Source: Brachycybe producta
Taxonomy: Eukaryota > Arthropoda > Diplopoda > Playtdesmida > Andrognathidae
Assembly (NCBI GenBank): GCA_036925085.1
Contig: JAUPFP010000197.1
Location: forward strand, 1 to 64,000
Reading direction: 5' to 3'
Length of the DNA: 64,000 nucleotides
The notes under the pieces were generated by a model. The model was not told the origin of the DNA, did no database searches, and was given only the letters and a program-made list of their open reading frames with translations. The stretch's first letter is position 1. Each line of letters begins with the position of its first letter. Below are positions 1 through 11,595 of the stretch, one piece after another. Position numbers and translations under genes: made by a program.

Positions 1-1049
1 GTTGAACGTTTAAGGTTTGACGTTTAAGGTTGAACGTTTAAGGTTGGTTGTTTAAGGTTGGACGTTTAAGGTTGGACGTGTAAGGTTGAACGTTTAAGAT
101 TGAACGTTTAAGGGTGAACGTTTAAGGTTGAACGTTTAAGGTTGAACATGTAAGGTTGAACGTTTAAGGTTTCACGTTTAAGATTGAACGTTTAAAGTTT
201 TACGTTTAAGGTTGAACGTTTAAGGTTGAACGTTTAAGGTTGAACTTTTAAGTTTGAACGTTTAAGGTTGGACGTTTAAGTTTGGACGTTTAAGGTTGGA
301 CGTTTAAGGTTGAACATTTAAGGTTGAACGTTAAAGGTTGAACATTTAAGGTTGAACGTTTAAGGTTGAACGTTTAAGGTTGAACGTTTAAGGTTGAACG
401 TTTAAGGTTGAACGTTTAAGGTTGGACGTTTAAGGTTCGACGTTTAAGGTTGAACGTTTAGGTTGGACGTTTAAGGTTGGACGTTTAAGGTTGGATGTTT
501 AAGGTTGAACGTTTAAGGTTGAACGTTTAAAGTTGAACGTTTATGGTTGAACGTTTAAGGTTGAACGTTTAAGGTTTCATGTTTAAAGTTTCACGTTTAA
601 GATTGAACGTTTAAAGTTTTACGTTTAAGGTTGAACGTTTCAGGTTGAACGTTTAAGGTTGAACGTTTAAGGTTGAACGTTTAAGATTGGACGTTTAAGG
701 TTGAACGTTAAAGGTTGAACGTTTAAGGTTGGACGTTTAAGGTTGAACATTTAAGGTTGAACGTTTAAGGCTGAACATTTAAGGTTGAACGTTTAAGGTT
801 GAACATTTAAGGTTGAATGTTTAGGTTGAACATTTAAGGTTGGTACGTTTAAGGTCGAACGTTTAAGGTTGAACGTTTAAGGTTGAACGTTTAAGATTGA
901 ACGTTTAAGGTTGAACGTTAAAGGTTGGACATTTAACGTTGGACGTTTAAGGTTGGACGTTTAAGGTTGGACGTTTAAGGTTGGACGTTTAAGGTTGAAC
1001 GTTTAAGGTTGAACATTTAAGATTGAACGTTTAAGGTTGAACATTTAAG

Positions 1050-1091
1050 GTTGAATGTTTAGGTTGAACATTTAAGGTTGGTACGTTTAAG
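1050..1091 (+). repeat. Phase-neutral 42-bp module (13+14+15 bp units), example copy
   Basis: Three consecutive units of unequal length: GTTGAATGTTTAG (13), GTTGAACATTTAAG (14) and GTTGGTACGTTTAAG (15). The lengths sum to 42, exactly three standard units, so flanking units stay in phase. The same trio recurs dozens of times in the first array, for example around 2,050, 6,130, 8,330, 15,655, 28,810, 44,340 and 50,935. Occasional copies have GTTGTTACG in the third unit or TTTATG in the first. It is the clearest marker of higher-order repeat units here. Confidence 0.9.
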
Positions 1092-2100
1092 GTCGAACGT
1101 TTAAGGTTGAACGTTTAAGGTTGAACGTTTAAGATTGAACGTTTAAGGTTGAACGTTAAAGGTTGGACATTTAACGTTGGACGTTTAAGGTTGGACGTTT
1201 AAGGTTGGACGTTTAAGGTTGGACGTTTAAGGTTGGACGTTTAAGGTTGGACGTTTAAGGCTAAACGTTTAAGGTTGAACATTTAAGGGTGAACGTTTAA
1301 GGTTGAACGTTTAAGGTTGAACGTTTAAGGGTGAATGTTTAGGTTGAACATTTAAGGTTGTTACGTTTAAGGTTGAACGTTTAAGGTTGAACGTTTAAGG
1401 TTGAACGTTTAAGGTTGAACGTTAAAGGTTGAATGTTTAAGGTTGGACGTTTAAGGTTGGACGTTTAAGGTTGGACGTTTAAGGTTGGACGTTTAAGGTT
1501 GAACGTTAAAGGTTGAACATTTAAGGGTGACCGTTTAAGGTTGAACGTTTAAGGTTTCATGTTTAAAGTTTTACGTTTAAGGTTGAACGTTTAAGGTTGA
1601 ACATTTAAGGTTGAACGTTTAAGGTTGAACTTTTAAGGTTGAACGTTTAAGGTTGGACGTTTAAGGTTGGACGTTTAAGGTTGGACGTTTAAGGTTGAAC
1701 GTTTAAGGTTGAACGTTTAAGGTTGGACGTTTAAGGTTGGACGTTTAAGGTTGGACGTTTAAGGTTGGACGTTTAAGGTTGGACGTTTAAGGTTGGACGT
1801 TTAAGGTTGGACGTTTAAGGTTGAATGTTTAGGTTGAACATTTAAGGTTGGTACGTTTAAGGTTTCACGTTTAAGTTGGAACATTTAAGGTTGAACGTTT
1901 AAGGTTGGACGTTTAAGGTTGGACGTTTAAGGTTGAACATTTAAGGTTGAATGTTTAGGTTGAACATTTAAGGTTGGTACGTTTAAGGTTGAACGTTTAA
2001 GGTTGAACGTTTAAGGTTGAACATTTAAGATTGAACGTTTAAGGTTGAACATTTAAGGTTGAATGTTTAGGTTGAACATTTAAGGTTGGTACGTTTAAGG

Positions 2101-5100
2101 TCGAACGTTTAAGGTTGAACGTTTAAGGTTGAACGTTTAAGATTGAAAGTTTAAGGTTGAACGTTAAAGGTTGGACATTTAACATTGGACGTTTAAGGTT
2201 GGACGTTTAAGGTTGGACGTTTAAGGTTGGACGTTTAAGGTTGGACGTTTAAGGTTGGACGTTTAAGGCTAAACGTTTAAGGTTGAACATTTAAGGGTGA
2301 ACGTTTAAGGTTGAACGTTTAAGGTTGAACGTTTAAGGGTGAATGTTTAGGTTGAACATTTAAGGTTGTTACGTTTAAGGTTGAACGTTTAAGGTTGAAC
2401 GTTTAAGGTTGAACGTTTAAGGTTGAACGTTAAAGGTTGAATGTTTAAGGTTGGACGTTTAAGGTTGGACGTTTAAGGTTGGACGTTTAAGGTTGGACGT
2501 TTAAGGTTGAACGTTAAAGGTTGAACATTTAAGGGTGACCGTTTAAGGTTGAACGTTTAAGGTTTCATGTTTAAAGTTTTACGTTTAAGGTTGAACGTTT
2601 AAGGTTGAACATTTAAGGTTGAACGTTTAAGGTTGAACTTTTAAGGTTGAACGTTTAAGGTTGGACGTTTAAGGTTGGACGTTTAAGGTTGGACGTTTAA
2701 GGTTGAACATTTAAGGTTGAACGTTTAAGGTTGGACGTTTAAGGTTGGACGTTTAAGGTTGGACGTTTAAGGTTGGACGTTTAAGGTTGGACGTTTAAGG
2801 TTGGACGTTTAAGGTTGGACGTTTAAGGTTGGACGTTTAAGGTTGGACGTTTAAGGTTGAATGTTTAGGTTGAACATTTAAGGTTGGTACGTTTAAGGTT
2901 TCACGTTTAAGTTGGAACATTTAAGGTTGAACGTTTAAGGTTGGACGTTTAAGGTTGGACGTTTAAGGTTGAACGTTTAAGGTTGGACGTTTAAGGTTGG
3001 ACGTTTAAGGTTGAACATTTAAGGTTGAACGTTTAAGGCTGAACATTTAAGGTTGAACGTTTAAGGTTGAATGTTTAAGGTTGGACGTTTAAGGTTGAAC
3101 GTTTAAGGTTGGACGTTTAAGGTTGGACGTTTAAGGTTGGACGTTTAAGGTTGAACGTTTAAGGTTGAACGTTTAAGGTTGAACGTTTAAGGTTGAACAT
3201 TTAAGGTTGAATGTTTATGTTGAACATTTAAGGTTGGTACGTTTAAGGTTGAAAGTTTAAGGTTGAACGTTTAAGGTTGAACGTTTAAGATTGAACGTTT
3301 AAGGTTGAACATTTAAGGATGAATGTTTAGGTTGAACATTTAAGGTTGGTACGTTTAAGGTCGAACGTTTAAGGTTGAACGTTTAAGGTTGAACGTTTAA
3401 GATTGAACGTTTAAGGTTGAACGTTAAAGGTTGGACATTTAAGGTTGGACGTTTAAGGTAGGACGTTTAAGGTTGGACGTTTAAGGTTGGACGTTTAAGG
3501 TTGGACGTTTAAGTTTGGACGTTTAAGGTTGGACGTTTAAGGTTGGACGTTTAAGGTTGGACGTTTAAGGTTGGACGTTTAAGGTTGGACGTTTAAGGTT
3601 AAACGTTTAAGGTTGAACGTTTAAGGTTGAACGTTTAAGGGTGAACGTTTAAGGTTGAACGTTTAAGGTTTAACGTTTAAGGGTGAATGTTTAGGTTGAA
3701 CATTTAAGGTTGGTACGTTTAAGGTTGAACGTTTAAGGTTGAACGTTTAAGGTTGAACGTTTAAGGTTGAACGTTAAAGGTTGAACGTTTAAGGTTGGAC
3801 GTTTAAGGTTGGACGTTTAAGGTTGGACGTTTAAGGGTGAACGATTAATGTTGAACGTTTAAGGGTGACCGTTTAAGGTTGAACGTTTAAGGTTTCATGT
3901 TTAAAGTTTTACGTTTAAGGTTGAACGTTTAAGGTTGAACGTTTAAGGTTGAACTTTTAAGGTTGAACGTTTAAGGTTGGACGTTTAAGGTTGGACGTTT
4001 AAGGTTTGATGTTTAAGGTTGAACATTTAAGGTTGAACGTTTAAGGTTGGACGTTTAAGGTTGAACGTTTAAGGTTGGACGTTTAAGGTTGGACGTTTAA
4101 GGTTGGACGTTTAAGGTTGAATGTTTAAGCTTGAACGTTTAAGGTTGAACGTTTAAGGTTGAACGTTTAAGGTTGAACATTTAAGGTTGAATGTTTAGGT
4201 TGAACATTTAAGGTTGGTACGTTTAAGGTTGAACGTTTCAGGTTGAACGTTTAAGGTTGAACGTTTAAGATTGAACGTTTAAGGTTGAACATTTAAGGTG
4301 GAAGTTTTAGGTTGAACATTTAAGGTTGGTACGTTTAAGGTTGAACGTTTAAGGTTGAACGTTTAAGGTTGAACGTTTAAGATTGAACGTTTAAGGTTGA
4401 ACGTTAAAGGTTGGACGTTTAAGGTTGGATGTTTAAGGTTGGACGTTTAAGGTTGGACGTTAAAGGTTGGACGTTTAAGGTTGGACGTTTAAGGTTGGAT
4501 GTTTAAGGTTGAACGTTTAAGGTTGAACGTTTAAGGGTGAACGTTTAAGGTTGAACGTTTAAGGTTGAACGTTTAAGGGTGAATGTTTAGGTTGAACATT
4601 TAAGGTTGGTACGTTTAAGGTTGAACGTTTAAGGTTGAATGTTTAAGGTTGAACGTTTAAGGTTGAACGTTTAAGGTTGAACGTTTAAGACTGAACGTTT
4701 AAGGTTGAACGTTAAAGGTTGAATGTTTAAGGTTGGACGTTTAAGGTTGGACGTTTAAGGTTGGACGTTTAAGGTTGGACGGTTAAGGTTGATCGTTTAA
4801 GGTTGAACGTTTAAGGGTGAACATTTAAGGTTGAACGTTTAAGGTTGAACGTTTAAGGTTCCATGTTTAAAGTTTCACGTTTAAGATTGAACGTTTAAAG
4901 TTTTACGTTTAAGGTTGAACGTTTAAGGTTGAATGTTTAAGGTTGAACGTATAAGGTTGAACATTTAAGGTTGAACTTTTAAGGTTAAACGTTTAAGGTT
5001 GGACGTTTAAGGTTGGATGTTTAAGGTTGAACGTTTAAGGTTGAACGTTTAACGTTGAACGTTTAAGGTTGAACATTTAAGGTTGAAGGTTTAGGTTGAA

Positions 5101-8100
5101 CGTTTAAGGTTGGTACGTTTAAGGTTGAACGTCTAAGGTTGAACGTTTAAGGTTGAACGTTTAAGGTTGAACGTTTAAGGTTGAACGTTTAAGGTTGAAC
5201 GTTTAAGGTTGAACGTTTAAGGTTGAACGTTTAAGGTTGAACGTTTAAGGTTTCACGTTTAAGTTTGAACGTTTAAGGTTGAACGTTTAAGGTTTCACGT
5301 TTAAGGTGGAACATTTAAGGTTGAACGTTTAAGGTTGGACGTTTAAGGTTGTACATTTAAGGTTGGATGTTTAAGGTTGGACGTTTAAGGTTGGACGTTT
5401 AAGGTTGAACGTTTAAGGTTGAACGTTTAAGGGTGAACGTTTAAGGTTGAACGTTTAAGGTTGAACGTTTAAGGTTGAACATTTAAGGTTGAACGTTTAA
5501 GGTTTCATGTTTAAAGTTTTATGTTTAAGGTTGAACGTTTAAGGTTGAACGTTTAAGGTTGAACATTTAAGGTTGAACTTTTAAGGTTGAACATTTAAGG
5601 TTGGACGTTTAAGGTTGGACGTTTAAGGTTGGCCGTTTAAGGTTGAACATTTAAGGTTGAACATTTAAGGTTGAACATTTAAGGTTGAACATTTAAGGTT
5701 GAACGTTTAAGGTTGAACGTTTAAGGTTGAACATTTAAGTTTGGACGTTTAAGGTTGGACGTTTAAGGTTGGACGTTTACGGTTGAACATTTAAGGTTGA
5801 ACGTTTAAGGTTGGACGTTTAAGGTTGAACGTTTAAGGTTGGACGTTTAAGGTTGGACGTTTAAGGTTTCATGTTTAAAGTTTTACGTTTAAGGTTGAAC
5901 GTTTAAGGTTGAACGTTTAAGGTTGAACGTTTAAGGTTGAACTTTTAAGGTTGAACATTTAAGGTTGGACGTTTAAGGTTGGACGTTTAAGGTTGAACAT
6001 TTAAGGTTGAACGTTTAATGGTTGGACGTTTAAGGTTGAACGTTTAAGGTTGGACGTTTAAGGTTGGACGTTTAAGGTTGAACGTTTAAGGTTGAACAAT
6101 TAAGGTTGAACGTTTAAGGTTGAACATTTAAGGTTGAATGTTTAGGTTGAACATTTAAGGTTGGTATGTTTAAGGTTGAACGTTTAAGGTTGAACGTTTA
6201 AGGTTGAACGTTTAAGATTGAACATTTAAGGTTGAACATTTAAGGTTGAATGTTTAGGTTGAACATTTAAGGTTGGTACGTTTAAGGTTGAACGTTTAAG
6301 GTTGAACGTTTAAGGTTGAACGTTTAAGATTGAATGTTTAAGGTTGAACCTTAAAGGTTGGACGTTTAAGGTTGGACGTTTAAGGTTGGACGTTTAAGGT
6401 TGGACGTTTAAAGTTGGACGTTTAAGGTTGGACGTTTAAGTTTGGACGTTTAAGGTTGGACGTTTAAGGTTGGACGTTTAAGGTTGGACGTTTAAGGTTG
6501 GACGTTTAAGGTTGGACGTTTAAGGTTGAACGTTTAAGGTTGAATGTTTAAGGGTGAACGTTTAAGGTTGAACGTTTAAGGTTGAACGTTTAAGGTTGAA
6601 CATTTAAGGTTGAACGTTTAAGGTTTCATGTTTAAAGTTTCACGTTTAAGATTGAACGTTTAAAGTTTTACGTTTAAGGTTGAACGTTTCAGGTTGAACG
6701 TTTAAGGTTGAACGTTTAAGGTTGAACGTTTTAGATTGGACGTTTAAGGTTGAACGTTTAAGGTTGGACGTTTAAGGTTGGACGTTTAAGGTTGGACGTT
6801 TAAGGTTGGACGTTTAAGGTTTCACGTTTAAGGTTTCACGTTTAAGGTTTCACGTTTAAGGTTGGACGTTTAAGATTTCACGTTTAAGGTTTCACGTTTA
6901 AGGTTGAACGTTTAAGGTTGAACGTTTAAGGTTGAACGTTTAAGGTTTCACGTTTAAGTTTGAACGTTTATGGTTGAACGTTTAAGGTTTCACGTTTAAG
7001 GTGGAACATTTAAGGTTGAACGTTTAAGGTTGGACGTTTAAGGTTGGACGTTTAAGGTTGGATGTTTAAGGTTGGACGTTTAAGGTTGAACGTTTAAGGT
7101 TGAACGTTTAAGGGTGAACGTTTAAGGTTGAGTGTTTAAGGTTGAACATTTAAGGTTGAACATTTAAGGTTGAATGTTTAAGGTTTCATGTTTAAAGTTT
7201 TACGTTTAAGGTTGAACGTTTAAGGTTGAACGTTTAAGGTTGAACATTTAAGGTTGAACTTTTATGGTTGAACATTTAAGGTTGGACGTTTAAGGTTGGA
7301 CGTTTAAGGTTGAACGTTTAAGGTTGAACGTCTAAGGTTGAACGTTTAAGGTTGAACGTTTAAGGTTGAACGTTTAAGGTTGAACGTTTAAGGTTGAACG
7401 TTTAAGGTTGAACGTTTAAGGTTGAACGTTTAAGGTTGAACGTTTAAGGTTTCACGTTTAAGTTTGAACGTTTAAGGTTGAACGTTTAAGGTTTCACGTT
7501 TAAGGTGGAACATTTAAGGTTGAACGTTTAAGGTTGGACGTTTAAGGTTGTACATTTAAGGTTGGATGTTTAAGGTTGGACGTTTAAGGTTGGACGTTTA
7601 AGGTTGAACGTTTAAGGTTGAACGTTTAAGGGTGAACGTTTAAGGTTGAACGTTTAAGGTTGAACGTTTAAGGTTGAACATTTAAGGTTGAACGTTTAAG
7701 GTTTCATGTTTAAAGTTTTACGTTTAAGGTTGAACGTTTAAGGTTGAACGTTTAAGGTTGAACATTTAAGGTTGAACTTTTAAGGTTGAACATTTAAGGT
7801 TGGACGTTTTAGGTTGGACGTTTAAGGTTGGCCGTTTAAGGTTGAACATTTAAGGTTGAACATTTAAGGTTGAACATTTAAGGTTGAACGTTTAAGGTTG
7901 AACGTTTAAGGTTGAACATTTAAGTTTGGACGTTTAAGGTTGGACGTTTAAGGTTGGACGTTTACGGTTGAACATTTAAGGTTGAACGTTTAAGGTTGGA
8001 CGTTTAAGGTTGAACGTTTAAGGTTGGACGTTTAAGGTTGGACGTTTAAGGTTGGACGTTTAAGGTTTCATGTTTAAAGTTTTACGTTTAAGGTTGAACG

Positions 8101-8293
8101 TTTAAGGTTGAACGTTTAAGGTTGAACGTTTAAGGTTGAACTTTTAAGGTTGAACGTTTAAGGTTGGACGTTTAAGGTTGGACGTTTAAGGTTGAACATT
8201 TAAGGTTGAACGTTTAAGGTTGGACGTTTAAGGTTGAACGTTTAAGGTTGGACGTTTAAGGTTGGACGTTTAAGGTTGAACGTTTAAGGTTGA
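2101..8293 (+). repeat. Dispersed higher-order block A, copy 1 (offset about 26.84 kb)
   Basis: Rare variant units recur in the same order about 26.8 kb downstream: GGTCGAAC at 2,101 and 28,964; TGTTTATGTT at 3,212 and 30,061; GGTAGG at 3,457 and 30,306; AACAATTA at 6,095 and 32,930; GGTATG at 6,163 and 32,998; GGCCG at 7,831 and 34,666 (first base of GCCG). Offsets lie between 26,821 and 26,919 and differ by multiples of 14, meaning whole-unit gains or losses. The ends are approximate and homology may continue further. Confidence 0.8.
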
Positions 8294-9678
8294 ACAATTA
8301 AGGTTGAACGTTTAAGGTTGAACATTTAAGGTTGAATGTTTAGGTTGAACATTTAAGGTTGGTACGTTTAAGGTTGAACGTTTAAGGTTGAACGTTTAAG
8401 GTTGAACGTTTAAGATTGAACATTTAAGGTTGAACATTTAAGGTTGAATGTTTAGGTTGAACATTTAAGGTTGAACGTTTAAGGTTTCATGTTTAAAGTT
8501 TCACGTTTAAGATTGAACGTTTAAAGTTTTACGTTTAAGGTTGAACGTTTCAGGTTGAACGTTTAAGGTTGAACGTTTAAGGTTGAACGTTTTAGATTGG
8601 ACGTTTAAGGTTGGACGTTTACGGTTGAACGTTTAAGGTTGAACATTTAAGGTTGAACGTTTAAGGTTTCATGTTTAAAGTTTCACGTTTAAGATTGAAC
8701 GTTTAAAGTTTTACGTTTAAGGTTGAACGTTTCAGGTTGAACGTTTAAGGTTGAACGTTTAAGGTTGAACGTTTTAGATTGGACGTTTAAGGTTTTACGT
8801 TTAAGGTTGGACGTTTAAGGTTGAATGTTTAAGGTTGAATGTTTAAGGGTGAACGTTTAAGGTTGAACGTTTAAGGTTGAACGTTTAAGGTTGAACATTT
8901 AAGGTTGAACGTTTAAGGTTTCATGTTTAAAGTTTCACGTTTAAGATTGAACGTTTAAAGTTTTACGTTTAAGGTTGAACGTTTCAGGTTGAACGTTTAA
9001 GGTTGAACGTTTAAGGTTGAACGTTTTAGATTGGACGTTTAAGATTGAACGTTTAAGGTTGGACGTTTAAGGTTGGACGTTTAAGGTTGGACGTTTAAGG
9101 TTTCACGTTTAAGGTTTCACGTTTAAGGTTTCACGTTTAAGGTTTCACGTTTAAGGTTGGACGTTTAAGATTTCACGTTTAAGGTTGAACGTTTAAGGTT
9201 GAACGTTTAAGGTTTCACGTTTAAGTTTGAACGTTTATGGTTGAACATTTAAGGTTTCACGTTTAAGGTGGAACATTTAAGGTTGAACGTTTAAGGTTGG
9301 ACGTTTAAGGTTGGACGTTTAAGGTTGGATGTTTAAGGTTGGACGTTTAAGGTTGAACGTTTAAGGTTGAACGTTTAAGGGTGAACGTTTAAGGTTGAGT
9401 GTTTAAGGTTGAACATTTAAGGTTGAACATTTAAGGTTGAACGTTTAAGGTTTCATGTTTAAAGTTTTACGTTTAAGGTTGAACGTTTAAGGTTGAACGT
9501 TTAAGGTTGAACATTTAAGGTTGAACTTTTAAGGTTGAACATTTAAGGTTGGACGTTTAAGGTTGGACGTTTAAGGTTGGACGTTTAAGGTTGAACATTT
9601 AATTTTGAACGTTTAAGGTTGAACATTTAAGGTTGAACGTTTAAGGTTGAACGTTTAAGGTTGAACGTTTAAGGTTGA
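7762..9678 (+). repeat. 1,917-bp tandem higher-order repeat, copy 1
   Basis: Seven landmark variants recur exactly 1,917 bases later: GCCG at 7,831 and 9,748; AACAATTA at 8,293 and 10,210; GGTTTCATG at 8,483, 8,665 and 8,917 against 10,400, 10,582 and 10,834; AATTTTGAAC at 9,601 and 11,518 lies at the border. Constant spacing means no net indel between copies. Spot comparison shows only scattered substitutions, so the duplication is recent. The edges are accurate to a few units. Confidence 0.9.
8483..8916 (+). repeat. Local repeat of a GTTTCATG-led block (182 and 252 bp spacing)
   Basis: A block led by GGTTTCATGTTTAAAG, followed by TTTCAC, GATTGAAC, GTTTTAC, a TTTCAG unit and a TTTTAG unit, starts at 8,483, 8,665 and again at 8,917. 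Spacings are 182 (13 units) and 252 (18 units). The same block also occurs singly, for example at 14,446 and 43,454. This is a smaller duplication nested in the 1,917-bp repeat. Confidence 0.85.
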
Positions 9679-11595
9679 ACGTTTAAGGTTGAACTTTTAA
9701 GGTTGAACATTTAAGGTTGGACGTTTAAGGTTGGACGTTTAAGGTTGGCCGTTTAAGGTTGAACATTTAAGGTTGAACATTTAAGGTTGAACATTTAAGG
9801 TTGAACGTTTAAGGTTGAACGTTTAAGGTTGAACATTTAAGTTTGGACGTTTAAGGTTGGACGTTTAAGGTTGGACGTTTACGGTTGAACATTTAAGGTT
9901 GAACGTTTAAGGTTGGACGTTTAAGGTTGAACGTTTAAGGTTGGACGTTTAAGGTTGGACGTTTAAGGTTGGACGTTTAAGGTTTCATGTTTAAAGTTTT
10001 ACGTTTAAGGTTGAACGTTTAAGGTTGAACGTTTAAGGTTGAACGTTTAAGGTTGAACTTTTAAGGTTGAACGTTTAAGGTTGGACGTTTAAGGTTGGAC
10101 GTTTAAGGTTGAACATTTAAGGTTGAACGTTTAAGGTTGGACGTTTAAGGTTGAACGTTTAAGGTTGGACGTTTAAGGTTGGACGTTTAAGGTTGAACGT
10201 TTAAGGTTGAACAATTAAGGTTGAACGTTTAAGGTTGAACATTTAAGGTTGAATGTTTAGGTTGAACATTTAAGGTTGGTACGTTTAAGGTTGAACGTTT
10301 AAGGTTGAACGTTTAAGGTTGAACGTTTAAGATTGAACATTTAAGGTTGAACATTTAAGGTTGAATGTTTAGGTTGAACATTTAAGGTTGAACGTTTAAG
10401 GTTTCATGTTTAAAGTTTCACGTTTAAGATTGAACGTTTAAAGTTTTACGTTTAAGGTTGAACGTTTCAGGTTGAACGTTTAAGGTTGAACGTTTAAGGT
10501 TGAACGTTTTAGATTGGACGTTTAAGGTTGGACGTTTACGGTTGAACGTTTAAGGTTGAACATTTAAGGTTGAACGTTTAAGGTTTCATGTTTAAAGTTT
10601 CACGTTTAAGATTGAACGTTTAAAGTTTTACGTTTAAGGTTGAACGTTTCAGGTTGAACGTTTAAGGTTGAACGTTTAAGGTTGAACGTTTTAGATTGGA
10701 CGTTTAAGGTTTTACGTTTAAGGTTGGACGTTTAAGGTTGAATGTTTAAGGTTGAATGTTTAAGGGTGAACGTTTAAGGTTGAACGTTTAAGGTTGAACG
10801 TTTAAGGTTGAACATTTAAGGTTGAACGTTTAAGGTTTCATGTTTAAAGTTTCACGTTTAAGATTGAACGTTTAAAGTTTTACGTTTAAGGTTGAACGTT
10901 TCAGGTTGAACGTTTAAGGTTGAACGTTTAAGGTTGAACGTTTTAGATTGGACGTTTAAGGTTGAACGTTTAAGGTTGGACGTTTAAGGTTGGACGTTTA
11001 AGGTTGGACGTTTAAGGTTTCACGTTTAAGGTTTCACGTTTAAGGTTTCACGTTTAAGGTTTCACGTTTAAGGTTGGACGTTTAAGATTTCACGTTTAAG
11101 GTTGAACGTTTAAGGTTGAACGTTTAAGGTTTCACGTTTAAGTTTGAACGTTTATGGTTGAACGTTTAAGGTTTCACGTTTAAGGTGGAACATTTAAGGT
11201 TGAACGTTTAAGGTTGGACGTTTAAGGTTGGACGTTTAAGGTTGGATGTTTAAGGTTGGACGTTTAAGGTTGAACGTTTAAGGTTGAACGTTTAAGGGTG
11301 AACGTTTAAGGTTGAGTGTTTAAGGTTGAACATTTAAGGTTGAACATTTAAGGTTGAACGTTTAAGGTTTCATGTTTAAAGTTTTACGTTTAAGGTTGAA
11401 CGTTTAAGGTTGAACGTTTAAGGTTGAACATTTAAGGTTGAACTTTTAAGGTTGAACATTTAAGGTTGGACGTTTAAGGTTGGACGTTTAAGGTTGGACG
11501 TTTAAGGTTGAACATTTAATTTTGAACGTTTAAGGTTGAACATTTAAGGTTGAACGTTTAAGGTTGAACGTTTAAGGTTGAACGTTTAAGGTTGA
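9679..11595 (+). repeat. 1,917-bp tandem higher-order repeat, copy 2
   Basis: Second copy, head to tail with the first. Differences noticed include GATTGAAC near 9,053 against GGTTGAAC in this copy, and ACATTT near 9,246 against ACGTTT here. The left border is marked by the odd unit TTTTGAAC at 9,603, whose counterpart at 11,520 lies at the right border. Confidence 0.9.
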
